A DNA stretch of 64,000 nt. Origin: Gnetum montanum (lineage: Eukaryota > Streptophyta > Gnetopsida > Gnetales > Gnetaceae). A program made the translations under genes and the position numbers. A model generated the notes under the pieces. It was not told the origin of the DNA, made no database searches, and saw only the letters and a program-made list of their open reading frames with translations. The DNA lies in contig MNCI01002855.1 of assembly GCA_015680685.1 (NCBI GenBank), positions 59,567-123,566 of the forward strand. The letters run 5' to 3'. Shown in pieces: positions 32,240 to 44,799 of the stretch; position 1 is the stretch's first letter; every line of letters begins with the position of its first letter.

Positions 32240-35200
32240 GTTGGTTAAAAGAACATCCATTAAAGCATGTAATTAGTGTGCATAAGCAATAGAAATGCAA
32301 AGGTGCATATACGCAATAGCCACAAAATAGGAGGGCACCCATTGGTTGACAACTTATTCTAATAGCAACACATTATGCATGGAATCAACTGAGAGCCTAA
32401 CATGTGTGTAACTCGAGCAAGTTTAGCACCAACTCTTTGATGATGAAATTGATGATACCTATTAGGGAGAATTGGAAATCCCTAAAAATTTTAAACAGAA
32501 GCCCCTAGAATTAAAATTTTTACCAATTGGCATGAAATATGCATTTTTAAACAATGGTAAGCTGGTCATAATCAATGCCAAACTTGCTCCTACACAAAAA
32601 GAAAAGCTATTAATAGTGGTTAACAAATGGCCAACAACCTTTTCTTGGTCTTATCATGAACTAACTAGAATTGATCCTCGGATATGCTAGCATCACATTT
32701 ACACTGACCCAACCATGAAGCTAAGAAGGCAACCACAAAGACAGTTGAACCCCAAATTAAAGCAAATCATCAAGGATGAAATAGAACAACTCCTCAAAGC
32801 AGGGTTCATTTATCCCATCATGGATAGTGAGTGGGTTAACCCACCCATAATTGTACCCAAGAAAGATGACAAGTGGTGAGTTTGTATTGACTTCTGGCTG
32901 TTGAACATGGCTACATTCAAAGATCATTTCCCATTGCCATTTGTTGATCAAGTGTTGGATACTATCTCTGGGCATTGCTATTATAGCTTCCTTGATGATT
33001 ATAGCGACTATTACCAAATCTAGATTGTACTTGAGGATCAAGCCAAGACAACATTCATGAGTCCTTGGGGGACTTTTGCATATTGTAAGATGCCTTTTGG
33101 TCTATGCAATGCTCCTGCAACGTTCCAATGTCTGGTTCTTAGCATCTTTCAGTAGCAAATCAATAGCAGTGTGGTAGTCTTCATGGATGACTTTTCCACC
33201 TATGGATCCATGTTCAAGCAAGCCTTCAACCATCTTTGAGCAAGTACTGAAAAGATGCATAGAAATGAATCTATGGCTCAACTAGAAAAAAAGCCACTTC
33301 ATGATCCAAGAAGGCATTGTACTGCGGCATAGAATCACTCAAGTAGGAATTGAGGTAATCCTTGAAAAAATAAGGGTCATCCAAGGAATAACCCATCAAC
33401 TAGAAACTATTAAAGATGTTTGATCATTCCTTGAACACACTGGCTACTATCGACGATTCATAGAGAATATCTCTAAGATCACAAAATCATTGGTAGAGCT
33501 TACAAAGAAATATGCACCTTTCATTTGGACCAAGGAATGTGAACATGCATTCTAGCAATTAAAGGAGAAACTCATGGAAAGAAGGATTCTATGGGTACCA
33601 GGCTAGTCTAGACCATTCCACACCATGATGAATGCATCTAACTATGCCTTGGGAGTTGTGCTCACATAGTTGGATGATGAGAAATGTCCATACTACATCC
33701 ACTATGCAAGCTAAAGTATTGTAGAAGGACAGTTAAAGTACACCACCATAGAGAAAGAACTAATGGTAGTGGTGTATGCTCTTGAAAAGTTCAAGCACTG
33801 TGTGCTTGACTACAAAGTATATGTACACACGAACCATAGTGTAATCTTCTTCCTTATGAATAAGACAACAGTGAGTCCTCATATCATACGGTGGATCATG
33901 ATCTTGCAAGAACTTGATCTCACGATGGTAGATTGAAAAGGGACTGAGAATGTGGTCATTGGCCACCTCTCTTGATTAAGATGGGATAATAAAGAGCAAT
34001 AGAGCCTAATCTTTGATCAATTTCTAGACAAACTCCTCTTTACTACTGCAGTAAATGAGCAAATTCCTATAGAACCAAAATGGTATGATGACATTCTCAC
34101 TTATCTTCTCACTCAAGAGATGCCACAAGATCTTGACTTTAGAAAGAAGCAACAGTTTCTTCATCAATCGAAATACTTCATGGAAATCAACAGACACCTT
34201 TACAAGGTGTGTGCCAATGGCCTGGTCCGTTGGTGTGTTCTTGATGTAGATCAACTATGCATTCTTCAAGATGCTCACAAAGGCCCCTACGGAGGCCACT
34301 ATGCAAGGAGATGCACAGTCATACAAATCCTGATGGTAGGATACTACAGGCCCATAATCTTCAAGGATGTCCACTAGTTTGTCTAATCTTGTAAATGATG
34401 CCAACGAGATGGTGGGATGATCGCACGAATGGAGGATTCTCAATAGTGAATTCAACCATTGGAGCACTTTGATATTTGGGGCATAGACTTCATTGGTTCC
34501 ATCAAACCCATGTCCAATGGAAAAGCATATATTATCATAGTAGTTAACTACTATACCAAATGGGCAGAAGCAGTAGCCGTTGCCAACTGTACATCATCTA
34601 TTGCTAATAGATTCATATAACAAAGTATGGAAAATAGGTTTGGTGTGCCACGTGCACTAATTTATGATAGTAAAACCCATTTTAGAGGTGCCACCTTTCA
34701 AAAGTTAATGCAACACTTGGGGGTTGAACATAAATTAACAACACCTTACCACCCCCAAGCCAGCGACCAAACTGAAGTCACTAATAGGGAGATTACAAAA
34801 ATCTTAACAAGAATAGTAAGCAAATATAGGAAAGATTAGAGCACAAAACTCAATGAGACCCTCTAGGCCTACCACTTAACATGGATACTTCCTATTGGCT
34901 ATTCTCCTTATGAGCTAGTGTACAGAAAACTTCCAACACTACCAATCCAATCCAAGCTTCATACACTTTCAAGAGCCTATGACTTGGACCTTGACCTGAG
35001 TCTAGCATAAAAAGAATGATTAATCAACCTAAATGTTCTAGATGAGAACCAATTAGTGGCCCTATCTTTAAATGAAGTGCACAAGGCATATAACAAAACA
35101 TGACATGATCTTAGAATAAGAAGAGTAAAATTCCAACTTGGTGATAAGGTTCTCTACTAGAATGCCACACATGTGCCTCAAAAAACAAAGTTCCAAACAT

Positions 35201-35397
35201 TATGGGAGGGACCTTATATAAGTGAAAAAAATTTTCCCTTTGGGACTATGTTAATTTACAAACCTAAAAGCCCAAATAAAAAGCAGTTGGTCAGCTTCCA
35301 ACAAATAAAGCTTTTCCATGAGGCCAAGCAAGGCAACACAACAAGACCTCAATGGATGGACAACCATGCTCAATTTTTTGGATCTCCTCCTTTCAAC
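32240..35397 (+). pseudogene. Element 3 pol: protease end, RT, RNase H, integrase
   Basis: Continues the frame interrupted at 22740. RT blocks include LKAGFIYPIMDSEWVNPP, FGLCNAPATFQ and FMDD at 33180-33191. RNase H has MNASNYALG (33630 region; the usual Asp is Asn) and TIEKELMVVVYALEKF. Integrase has the HKGPYGGHY and C-x2-C region (34270-34400), WGIDFIGS, LIYDSKTHF and a QTEVTNREITKIL segment (34770-34805). Many stops are present, and the copy is more decayed than element 2. Its end lies near the conserved GTGGGGGAGATGGCC. Confidence 0.85.
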
Positions 35398-37474
35398 CTA
35401 GTTGTGGGGGAGATGGCCATCCATGCTAATCATCCATATGGCTACTCAGTTTTTCTAATTTTTTTTGTTTTACATATTTTTGTCTTTATAGTTATTTATT
35501 TTAAAACTTTTTTATTTTAAATATTTTTCCTATTTTACATCATTTTTGTTTTATGCCATCATTAGTACATTTAAATATTTCTTGCATATTTTCTTATATA
35601 TTCTACTTTGTTTTTTTTAGTGTGATTTTTAACTTTTGCTAATAAAAGTGTTTTGTGTCAATAGGACATAGTGGTGCTATGGCTACTATTGATGGTGGTT
35701 TGTGCTCAATGTTTTTTTTGCTAATGTCTGGGTTCTATTTTTGAATTTTTGTACTGATGGCTTAGTCATGGTTTCTTTTACATGGTTACAAGCAATGAGT
35801 CCATGACATCTACCCATTCATCAAATTTATGGTTTCCCTTGTTTTGGAAGTTTGAGGTCCCTTTCATTAAAGAAACTTTTAATAAATCAATGACCTTAGT
35901 AGTTTCCAAAATTGGAAAGGATTCAAAGGTTTGAAAAGGATGTGATTTCAAGGGGACTCGGTACTCTTTGTGCTCTTCTACTTACTCAGATGCTTAGGTG
36001 TTTTCATGGACTTCTTACCACTCCGTGTCAACCAATAATTGGAAGTTCAATAAAGTATTTGCATGGTGTGGTTCCCATAAAAAAAAAAACAAAAACAAAA
36101 TAAAAAAAATAAAAAAAACATGATGGAAATTCAAAGCATACCCCTTAGAAAAATAAATGGTCTACAAGCCCTGGTTATGAGACTAGAAAGACATGTTACC
36201 CATGCCTAAAGGTCCCCTCTAACTAAGGTCCTCTCTCACTTCTTACCTCTCTTTTCTTCTCTTTATGGAGTGGTGGTTGTTTGTGGAAGCACTCTTGTGT
36301 CTTGAGGGAGTGGATTGGTCTTAGAGTGTTGATGCGAAATCATTAAAAGTGGTTGGTTTGGGTCTAGACTAAGATGGATCTTCTCAGGTCATTCTAAATA
36401 CACAATTCCATAAGGGACTTATTATGACCTCAATTTGGGATTGCATTCCACCTTCTACATCATCCACCTATGCTTACCATAATTCACCTTGTTGCTAGTG
36501 TCCATGTTCTTGACTCTATGTCTTGGTCTAATGTACTTGAATTCTTAGGTAGCATCTTCCAACTTTCAGTCCTTAACTTCTATTAATCATTAATCATCTC
36601 TAGGGCTCACGGACTCCTTTGGTTGAGGTTATGCAAGGGCAAACAAGGCATGTGCCTACTATGGGGAGGACCCACTTGCATATCCTTTGGTTAGGTTCGT
36701 TAAGTACCTTAACCTTAGGCATTCTCATAATCAGAATCTTTCACATATCCATCTTCGGCATCAAACCATGTGTTCCTTTACAAATTTTGTTCAACAAACA
36801 CATTCTCCATTGAGTTTTTCAAGTTTTGAGATTTCAAAGACCCTCTTCAATGATTTTATCGTATTCTTGGCTTTTTTGGAACTCCATGAACCTCAATTTC
36901 ATTAAAAAATTCCTAATATTTTTTGAGAAATTCAAGTTTGAAATTTTGGCCAATAGGCCTCATATATAGGGCCCTGTCGACAAAGCAAACCCATATATGA
37001 GGCCCTGTCGATGTAGGGGAAAAATACTATAAATACACGTGACCCCCCTTTGAAATTTTCACATTTTCTCACAAATGGTAGAAGAGTTTTTGCAATTTTT
37101 AGAGCCCAAAACCTTCCCAAGCCCATAACTTCCTAACCATTACTTTGAATCACTTTGCTCTTTGACCTTGCAACTATTGGAGGTGAGCTCTTCGTCATGG
37201 GGGCCATAAATGTACCATTTTTGATAGAACATCTTTGGCTATTTTTCCTACTCTCACTAAGGTTTAACTAAGAATTCAATTGTTAAAACATTAAATTACA
37301 AGAGTTAAACCTTTCCAATAAACTCTAGTGAAATTTATAATAAATAATTAATAAAATAACCAATCTACCATGGTTCAACCTTAGTCAAAGTGTAACTAAC
37401 TAATGAGAAAAGGTATTCAAAAATTTGAGGTTACACACAATATCTACTAAACCATGGATGTGTTGTGATTGTAG
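35398..37474 (+). other. Element 3 spacer between pol and ORF3
   Basis: About 2.1 kb, non-coding. It starts with the PPT-like GTTGTGGGGGAGATGG. Other shared blocks are GTGATTTCAAGGGGACT (near 35942), an A-rich slippage tract (36079-36120), GGGGAGGACCCACTTG (36662-36677), the internal TATA box and 'cgtcatgggggcc' (37193-37205). The small ORFs in it are not shared with other copies. Confidence 0.75.
36972..37035 (+). promoter_or_regulatory. Putative internal promoter for element 3 ORF3
   Basis: Two copies of CCCTGTCGA (36972 and 37003), the second reading on as GTCGATGTAGG, are followed by TATAAATA at 37028-37035, 439 bases upstream of the ORF3 ATG. The element's own LTR U3 carries GTCGACGTAG before its TATA box. 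The function is inferred from position and shared motifs. Confidence 0.55.
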
Positions 37475-40323
37475 ATGGCACCAAAGGGAAAACATACGCA
37501 AGAAGCAGGACCATCCCAACTAAGGGAGAAATGGCCTAGAACAAGAGGCCAAGAACAACCCTAAGAAGAACCACTTGCAACCCACACGACTGGTCCTCTT
37601 AGGCATGAAGCAGAAGTAAAATCTATTAGATAGTTTCTGAAACCAACAACAGCAACAAAACACTCCCATCGAGATGATGCATCAACACAACCAAAAAATC
37701 TTAAGGTGACCTTAACAGAGGCTTGCTTGAAGCAGATTAAGTCAAGGGAAGTCTAAAAATCAGTGTTTCAAGAGCTAAAATTTGGCCCTTTCCTAAAACA
37801 TGCACTGAGAGAAATATAGGACTAGCTAAAGACCTCTCCCATGTGGCCAATCATTACTTCCATCGAGGAGTGGTACATGGGAGAAACATTTCTATTTTGG
37901 AATAATAGGCATCCTAGAGACATAATGAAGATTAAGGACATCTCAATGTCCTACATAGCATAGGACATTGCTGCAGTGCTTGGGTTGCCCAAAACAGGGG
38001 CAAACTTGATAGAAATTCCAATGTAGGCTGATCTAAGCATTAGAAAAGAATGGATGCAATAGTGTTATGGTGTTGACCATAAGGAGTATGGCATGCTTAC
38101 ACCAACAAAGAGGATCCATTATAAGATTATGGCATTTCACCTCAATCCCATGGTGAGGCCAAGCAAAATCATTACTTTGTCTACCCATGCATGTGCCTCT
38201 CTAAGTGGGCAATTCCCAATCAACTTTCCGCAGCTAATCTATCTTGAGATAGAGAAGTGCTTTAAAGAAAATGAACATAGAAGGAAGGTACTTCCCTTTC
38301 CATGCCTCATTAGGAAGCTTTGCTATAGGGAAGGAAGAGTCTGTTACACCAATGACAATGTCAGAACTATTCCAGCTACCAAATTGGTGGAATTGATGAA
38401 GGATAAAATGCCTACAACAATAATTCAAGAAGAGGAGTAACAACCACTATCTTCACCTACCACTCAAACAATAGTGCTAGGTATCACTATAACTACCCAA
38501 TGGTTGCACGAATACAGAGAATGGCTCCTAAGTAAATAGGAGAAACAAGCAGGCATGAGTGGTGCTGACCCATCTATATATAGACCAGTCATGAGTTCGT
38601 TATTAAGGTGGCTCGAAAGATCAGCTTGATGGGTTAGGGTGGATCCATTTTCTCAGCCCAAAGAATGTAGCTACCCACAAGGTTAAATCTGAGCACTAGA
38701 GAGGTCACAGTATCTGTCACAGAACAACAACCACTTCTAGAAATCTCTAGGAACATTATGATCTTCTCGGTGTGCTTGGAGGGGGGTGAAGGGGCAATTT
38801 TCTTAATGATGTAGCATTGGGGGCATGAAACAACAACAAAAGTGGTCACTGATATGATTGTCAAAATGCTTAATGCACCTACAACATCTACACTAGACAT
38901 CACTACACTCAAAGATGTGTAGACATTTACAGGAACTATAAGTGGGAGAATAAGTGCAGCACAACATGAAGAGTTGTTAGATTGACTAGTTGGAACCAAG
39001 CAACCGCTTCTAGATGTCTTTAACCTTCTGAACAACATTACTATGACCTGGTCGGAGTTGTTAGAGGCAAGGGGAAAAACATCATATTGGAGGGGCAACT
39101 CAAAATAGCCAAAGAGTGAAATGAACACTTGGCTGAAGAGATTGCTAAACTAAGAGCCTAGATTGCTGACCCTATGTTTCTCAACCTTGCACTCACAAGA
39201 GATGAAGCTATGAAACAACTTTAGTCTAGGCTCAAAGGGGTTGAGAATGCAATAGAGATAATGGTGTTCTATAGACCTTTGGTAGAAGTCATGCAGCACA
39301 AGATTTAGAAGGCTTTGGATCAAATCCACTAGGAGAATGTGTAGTTGACCGTAGAAAATCATTGCCTATGGAATGTTGATACACACAAGCAACAACTACC
39401 AGATTTCATCAGTTAATAATAGGAGCAACTGGCTAGAGCAAACACTAAATTAAGAAGATTGGTAGTAGAGAACAAGAATCTCTCCATGGAGGAGGTGTAC
39501 ACTGTTCTCTAGAAAATTACAATTCAAGTGACAGCCTAGAAATCTAAAGCTCTCAAGTTTGAGAAAGTCAAGGACCATTACAGAGAATAGGTTAACCTAC
39601 AAAAGGAAATAAATGAAAAACATATTCAATTAGCAAAGGTAAAGGTAAATGAAACCCTCTAGCAACTCTAGCAAGGTAGAAAAGTTTGGCAACACATCGT
39701 TGATGGAATCGATACCTACAAAAAAGTGGAAATCTGCACAAAGGAGTTGTAGATTGAAAAGATGATAGAGTACATGAAACTTGTTAATCTTCGTTATGCA
39801 AATTTGGCCATGTTGACTACTAGATGGCCATGGTTAGAGTTGAAGAAGCAGGTGGCCAACTCGTACTTGCTGTATGAGTCCTAGTTTAAGCACCACAAGG
39901 ACAAGCTTTTGGTGGCTAATGCTAAACTTGAAGTTCTGAAGGCACGTTTCACAGATCAAAGACCAACTGCCAAGAACCTGGCCAAAAGAATGAATGACTA
40001 CCAAGAGCTAAAAAATGTAGTAAGGGTGTTTGACATTGAATGCAATAGTTCGCTACCTAGTTTGTCAATGTAAAGGAATATTTCCAATCATGCCCTATTC
40101 ATGAAATATCCTCATTCCAGCCCACATTGGTGATGTTGTGTGGACTATGAATGATCCCTAGAGTAAGGAGGAGAAGATGAAGACATTGCTTAATGCTTTT
40201 TGCCTTCTACCAGAGGTTGCAGTTGTAGCAAGATAGCCATAGTCACCTCAACCACCACATGTGCCCAAAGTTGATGAAGGTCCTTGAAAGCCTCAAGAGC
40301 CATCACTGCTTGGGATTATCTAA
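37475..40323 (+). pseudogene. Element 3 ORF3
   Basis: The ATG at 37475 follows TTGTAG. The N-terminus is basic (MAPKGKHTQEAG). The globular domain (about 37760-38440) contains EEWYMGETFLFWNN, RIHYKIMAFHLNPM and FPCLIRKLCYREG, followed by a GGEGAI segment near 38790. The rest is a Glu/Lys/Leu-rich coiled-coil-like half with MIEYMKLVNLRYANLAML near 39760 and AKRMNDYQELKN near 39985. Multiple stops are present. The domain order equals that of elements 1, 4 and 5, although the sequences are well diverged. Confidence 0.78.
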
Positions 40324-40489
40324 TCTTCACCACCATCTTCATGTGGACAGAGGATTTGTTATCCAAATTTTTGCAATCATGTCTTGGTGTTCAATTTTGT
40401 ATCATGAACACCATAATTTTTTGTAATTTGTTGATTTTTACACTTGAGCACTTATCTTTATTCAGCACCATAATTTCAAAGCACTTGAA

Positions 40490-41195
40490 CACCATAATTT
40501 CTCTAAGTACCTGCAGCAAGAGTCAGAAAGTGTACGAATCTTTATTCAAGCATAGTTGTACCTAAACACACCAATGTAAATGGAAATAAAGATGAGCTTC
40601 ATGATTAAAACTTGTAGCACCTGTATTAGATTAATGATTTATTCATGCATTCATTATTTTCATTAGTTATGACATTATTTAAGCTAAATTAGGTTTTGAG
40701 TGATCAATCAATCAATTAAGCTATATAGATTAAGCACATAAGTATGATTGCTTTGAGTGTAAACATGTATTTTCTTGGCAATCCTAGTAGCGTTATTGCT
40801 TGGTTTGCCCAATAGCGTAGCACTTGGTAATCCTAGCAGTGGGTACGTGGGTTTAGGATGCGTACGAAAAGTGGGACTAGATGCTTATATTAGGTCTAGT
40901 TAGACATTAGTTAATTAATTAGATCTTAGTAGTATTAAATCATCTTATCTTTATATTTCAGCATCACAAACCCTAAAAACATAAAACCATAAAAATCATA
41001 TACCTCGATTACACTTAACCATACCATGTACATGAAAACTATAATTGGGAAGATAATGAACAACCATAAGGCAAGGTTCATTGCCTGGACAACTAGTGTA
41101 CTAGAGAACATAGAGTCCTTGGAATTTGACTAGATAGCATGTGAATGCTTCATGATTCATATGGTTGAGCGTAGGGATACCTTCACTTCTCAACA
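40490..41195 (+). repeat. Element 3 3' LTR, U3 missing
   Basis: Aligns with the 5' LTR from about 'tttctctaagt' onward and carries AATAAAG and the repeated CTTGGTAATCC motifs (40770-40840). It ends CTTCTCAACA at the position of CTCATCA. The U3 and TATA box are absent, so the left limit is approximate. Confidence 0.75.
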
Positions 41196-42867
41196 CATAA
41201 GATCAACAAGGTAGGCTCTAAGCTCTACAACCTTCATAGCCAAGCGTTGATTTTGAGCTATGGCTATTTCAAGCTAAGCCTCTGTGATGATGCACTTATC
41301 CCTTGCCTCCAATAGCACCAACTAGGTAGTAGTGATGTCATCCAAAAGGTCAAAGGTCTTTGGAATTGATTGTTGGGTTCTTGCTTGTCGTTCCAGCAAC
41401 TCCTCATGTTGGGCTATGCCATTCCTATGGATGTCTGCACATTTTTGAGCACAACACTATCTAGCACAGATTCCATAGGAACATTCAAGGCTTCGCTCAC
41501 TTTGTCTACCACCACCTCGACCACTATTTCTTGCCCTTAGTGCTACATCACCAAGACAATTGCTCCATCACCCTTCTCCAAGTGTACCAAGAAGGTAGCG
41601 GCATTTCTAGAGATTCTTGGAAACTGCGGCTATCCTAGAATAGACACTATTACCTCTTAAGTACTAGGATTTGAGTGTGTAGATACCTACATTAGTTGGG
41701 CAAAGAAAGTTGGCATTGTGTTCTCCAACTAGCTTGTTATACCTATTACCTTGTTCAGATGGCTCAAGGCTACTCAGTAGATAGATGAGTTACCATCAGA
41801 CCAGCTTACTACTGCTACAAGAGTTGTTCTCAGAGCTTTTGCATGTGCTCCATGGTAACATGCACCTCCATTGTTGTTTCATGAGTGGGTGGTGGTGGTG
41901 GATGCTCCTCTTCTTAAACTACCTTGGCAAGTATTTTATCTTTCATCATCTATACCTAAGAAGCAATAGGAGCATGACAAAGGGTATCATTTAAATAGTG
42001 GGCTATTCCTCCTCTTTTGCACACTTTTTTGATTAAGCATGAAAATGGAAGTGCCTTCCTCCCATGTTCATTTGCTTTGAAGCACTTCTCTATCTCAAGA
42101 TAAATCAGCTATGGAAGGTTGATTGGGAATTTCCTGCTCAAAGCAGTGCATGCATACACAAAAAATGCTATCACCTTACTTAGCCTCACCATTGGATTAA
42201 GGTGAAAGGCTACAATCTTGAAGTATGCTCATTCTGCCATTGTGAGCACACCATACTCCTTATTGTCAACTCCATAGCATCATTGGATCCATTCTTTTCC
42301 ACACCTGGATCCAACTACATTGGAATTTCCACCAAGGTTATCCCAGTTTCAGGTAACCCAAGGGCCTGAGAGATGGCCTCCACTGAGTAGGACACAGTAA
42401 TGTCCTTGATATTCGCTGTGGCATTGAGCTACCTGTTGCTCCAGAAGAATATGTCTCTTCCATGTACCACTCCTTATTGGAAGTGGTAATGGGCCACATG
42501 GAAGAGTTCTAAAGTTGAGTTTTGACATCTAGTGGAGCAAACTCGAAGAAGGTCCTAGAGTTTAGCTCTTGAAGGATAGATTTCTAAACCTCCTTGGACA
42601 TGATTTGCCTTAGGCAGGGCTTTGTCCAAGTGACCTAAAGGTTTGGCCTTGATCTTAATGCCTCATCTTGGTGGGATTGCTCTATTGTATCTTCAAGAAT
42701 CTGTTAGATAGATTCTACTTTGGGCTCCTCTCGAAGAGGTCTCATTACATGGGTCTCGGCCATATGATCTTAGGTTTGTTCTAGCTATTGGAACCTTCTA
42801 GTTATAGGTCACTTATCCTTCAATTGGGATGTCTTGCCTCCAATCCATGCTTTCCTTTAGGTGTCAT
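41196..42867 (-). pseudogene. Element 4 ORF3, N-terminal part
   Basis: On the minus strand the ATG at 42867 follows ATCATAG. The N-terminus is basic (M-T-P-K-G-K-H). The globular domain has NKEWYMEETY and later a segment equivalent to FPCLI-x-KLC near 42040. The frame ends at the element 3 junction with a motif equivalent to LRA-x4-DLM. It joins 18860 in the undisturbed element. There are several stops. Confidence 0.78.
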
Positions 42868-44799
42868 CTATGATCACAACATAATTAAGGATTAGTGTGT
42901 GTTGTGTAAATTATAACATTTAGGTACCTTATCTCTTTGGGCAGTTACACTTGGCTATGTTGTGGTCATGGTAGATTGATTATTTTAATATTATTTTATT
43001 ATTATTTCATTTTAATGTTTACCAGAGTTTGTTGGAAAGGTTTAACTCTCATAAATTAGTTATTTTAATATTATTTTATTAATTAAACCTTGTGGGAATT
43101 AGAAAAAATTCAGAAAAATTTTCATCAAAAACCTAAGGTTTGTGGCCCCGCAATGTAGGGCTCACCTTTGGTAGTTGCAAGACTAAAGGATAATTGGACA
43201 AATCATGTGAAAGTTATGGGCTCTAGAAAATTCTAGGCTCTAAAAAATTGCAAAGACTTCTCTTGCATTTATGAGAAAATGCCAAAAATTCTCTAAGTAT
43301 TGGCCACTATTTATAGGATTTTTGCCTTGCATTGACACGATCATGTCAACGTTGCCGACTATGTCAACAAGCTCCTGTTGACGCAGTGAAAGATAAAATT
43401 TTTGAACTTTTAAAAAGAGGGGGGGGAGTTTTTACTTAAAATTGGAGTCCAAAGGAAGCCCAAGAAGCCAAGAACACGATGAGATGCATGAAGAAGGCTA
43501 GATAAGACATAGAAAAGAAGACTTTATTGGGAGAATGATAGAGAAATGCCATGAAGGAGCATACAACTGGATGTAACCAATGTGTAGCACAAAAGATTTG
43601 AATGCACAAATGCCTAAGGGATAAGGAACTTAACTAACCAAAATAAGAAAGATGCAAGGTGGTCCTCCCCATAGTAGGATCATGCCCTTAATGCCCTTGC
43701 ATGCCCTCAAACCAAGGAGTTCATGGACCCCATGGATGACTAATGGTTATGGTAAGCTAAGGACCGAATCACCAAAAAAACTATTTGGAAACTTTGATGC
43801 ATCAAACTAGGAAACATGAGAAAAGGTAATGAGGTAAGACATGGGAAGCAGAGATGGATAAGGTGGAGAGTGAAGTGGAGTCCCATATTGTGGTCACATG
43901 AAGTTCCTTATGGATTTTGTCATTAATATGACTCGATAATGTCCATGCTTAGTTTGAATTAAAACCAACCACTTTTAGTGACTTTGCATTGAAACTCTAA
44001 GACTAATCTATCCCCTTAAGACACAAAAATATCCCACAAATCAATCACCATTCCTAAAATAGAAGAAAAGAGAAGTAGGAAGTGAGATGGACCTTAGGGA
44101 GAGGGGACCTTCAAGCATGGGTAACATGTCTTTCTAGTTCCATAACCAATGCCCATTATTTGGTCTAAGGGGTGTGCTTTGAATTGGAATTATTTTGTGT
44201 GTGTGTGTGTGTGTGTGTGTATTTTTTTAATTTTTTGAGTTTTTGAATAAATTCCATACCATGTAAAGACTTTAGCTTCTTGCTATTAGTTGATAGTGAA
44301 ATGGTGAGAAATCCATGAGAACACTCATGCACCCCAAAGTATAGGCAAGTACAAAGAGCATCAAATCCCCTTGAACTGACACCCTTGTCTATCCATTTAA
44401 TCCTTCTCAAGTTTGAAAACTACCAAGGTTACAAGTTCATTATAGGTGAATGGGTGAATATCGTGGACTCACTACTTGTTATCATGGAAAAGAAATCTTG
44501 TGTTAATTATCAACACCAAAACTTAAAGATAGAATCCAGACATTAGCAATCAAATAAAATTATGGTACAAACCACTATCAATCAACAACTACAGTTGCAC
44601 TTTAGTCCTAATGGTAATAAAGAAAAATAGAACATAAGAAAAAAATAAAAGAAATCCAAACTAAATAAAGTAAAATATAGAAGAAAGTGTAAAATATTTA
44701 AGAAAGAGAAAATGTACTAAAAACAGTGTAAAAAAAACACTGAAAAAGCAAGGAGCCACTTTTATAGATTAGCATGGATGGCCATCTCCCCCATGAATA
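42868..44799 (-). other. Element 4 spacer between pol and ORF3
   Basis: Non-coding. On the minus strand it contains an internal TATA box (43308-43315), the GGGGAGGACCACCTTG block (near 43655-43670) and the CAAGGGGATTTGATGC block (near 44362). A (GT)n microsatellite (44196-44220) sits where the other spacers have an A-rich tract. Confidence 0.7.
43308..43370 (-). promoter_or_regulatory. Putative internal promoter for element 4 ORF3
   Basis: TATTTATA on the + strand (43308-43315) reads TATAAATA toward ORF3. CTATGTCAACAA (43359-43370) upstream of it differs by one base from CTACGTCAACAA in U3 of the same element's LTR (17358-17369). The distance from the TATA box to the ORF3 ATG is about 440 bases, as in element 3. 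Confidence 0.55.

Larger units (their letters stand above)
18861..41195 (+). mobile_element. Element 3: full-plan Ty3/gypsy retrotransposon, split by element 2
   Basis: The order is 5' LTR (18863-19792), PBS, gag and start of pol (19949-22740), element 2 as a 9.5-kb insertion, rest of pol (32240-35397), spacer with internal TATA, ORF3 (37475-40323) and a 3' LTR lacking its U3 (about 40490-41195). It sits inside ORF3 of element 4. Without element 2 it is about 12.8 kb, the most complete gene order in the window. The flanks (AAAAT before, CACAT-like after) can be read as a decayed target duplication, but this is uncertain by one or two bases. Confidence 0.88.

Noticed and set aside
19949-35397. 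Endogenous pararetrovirus
   Set aside because: LTRs, PBS, 5-bp target duplications and a D,D-35-E integrase are present, which identifies LTR retrotransposons.
37475-40323. ORF3 as a classical envelope gene
   Set aside because: The position after pol fits, but no signal peptide, glycoprotein features or transmembrane segment can be seen in any copy.
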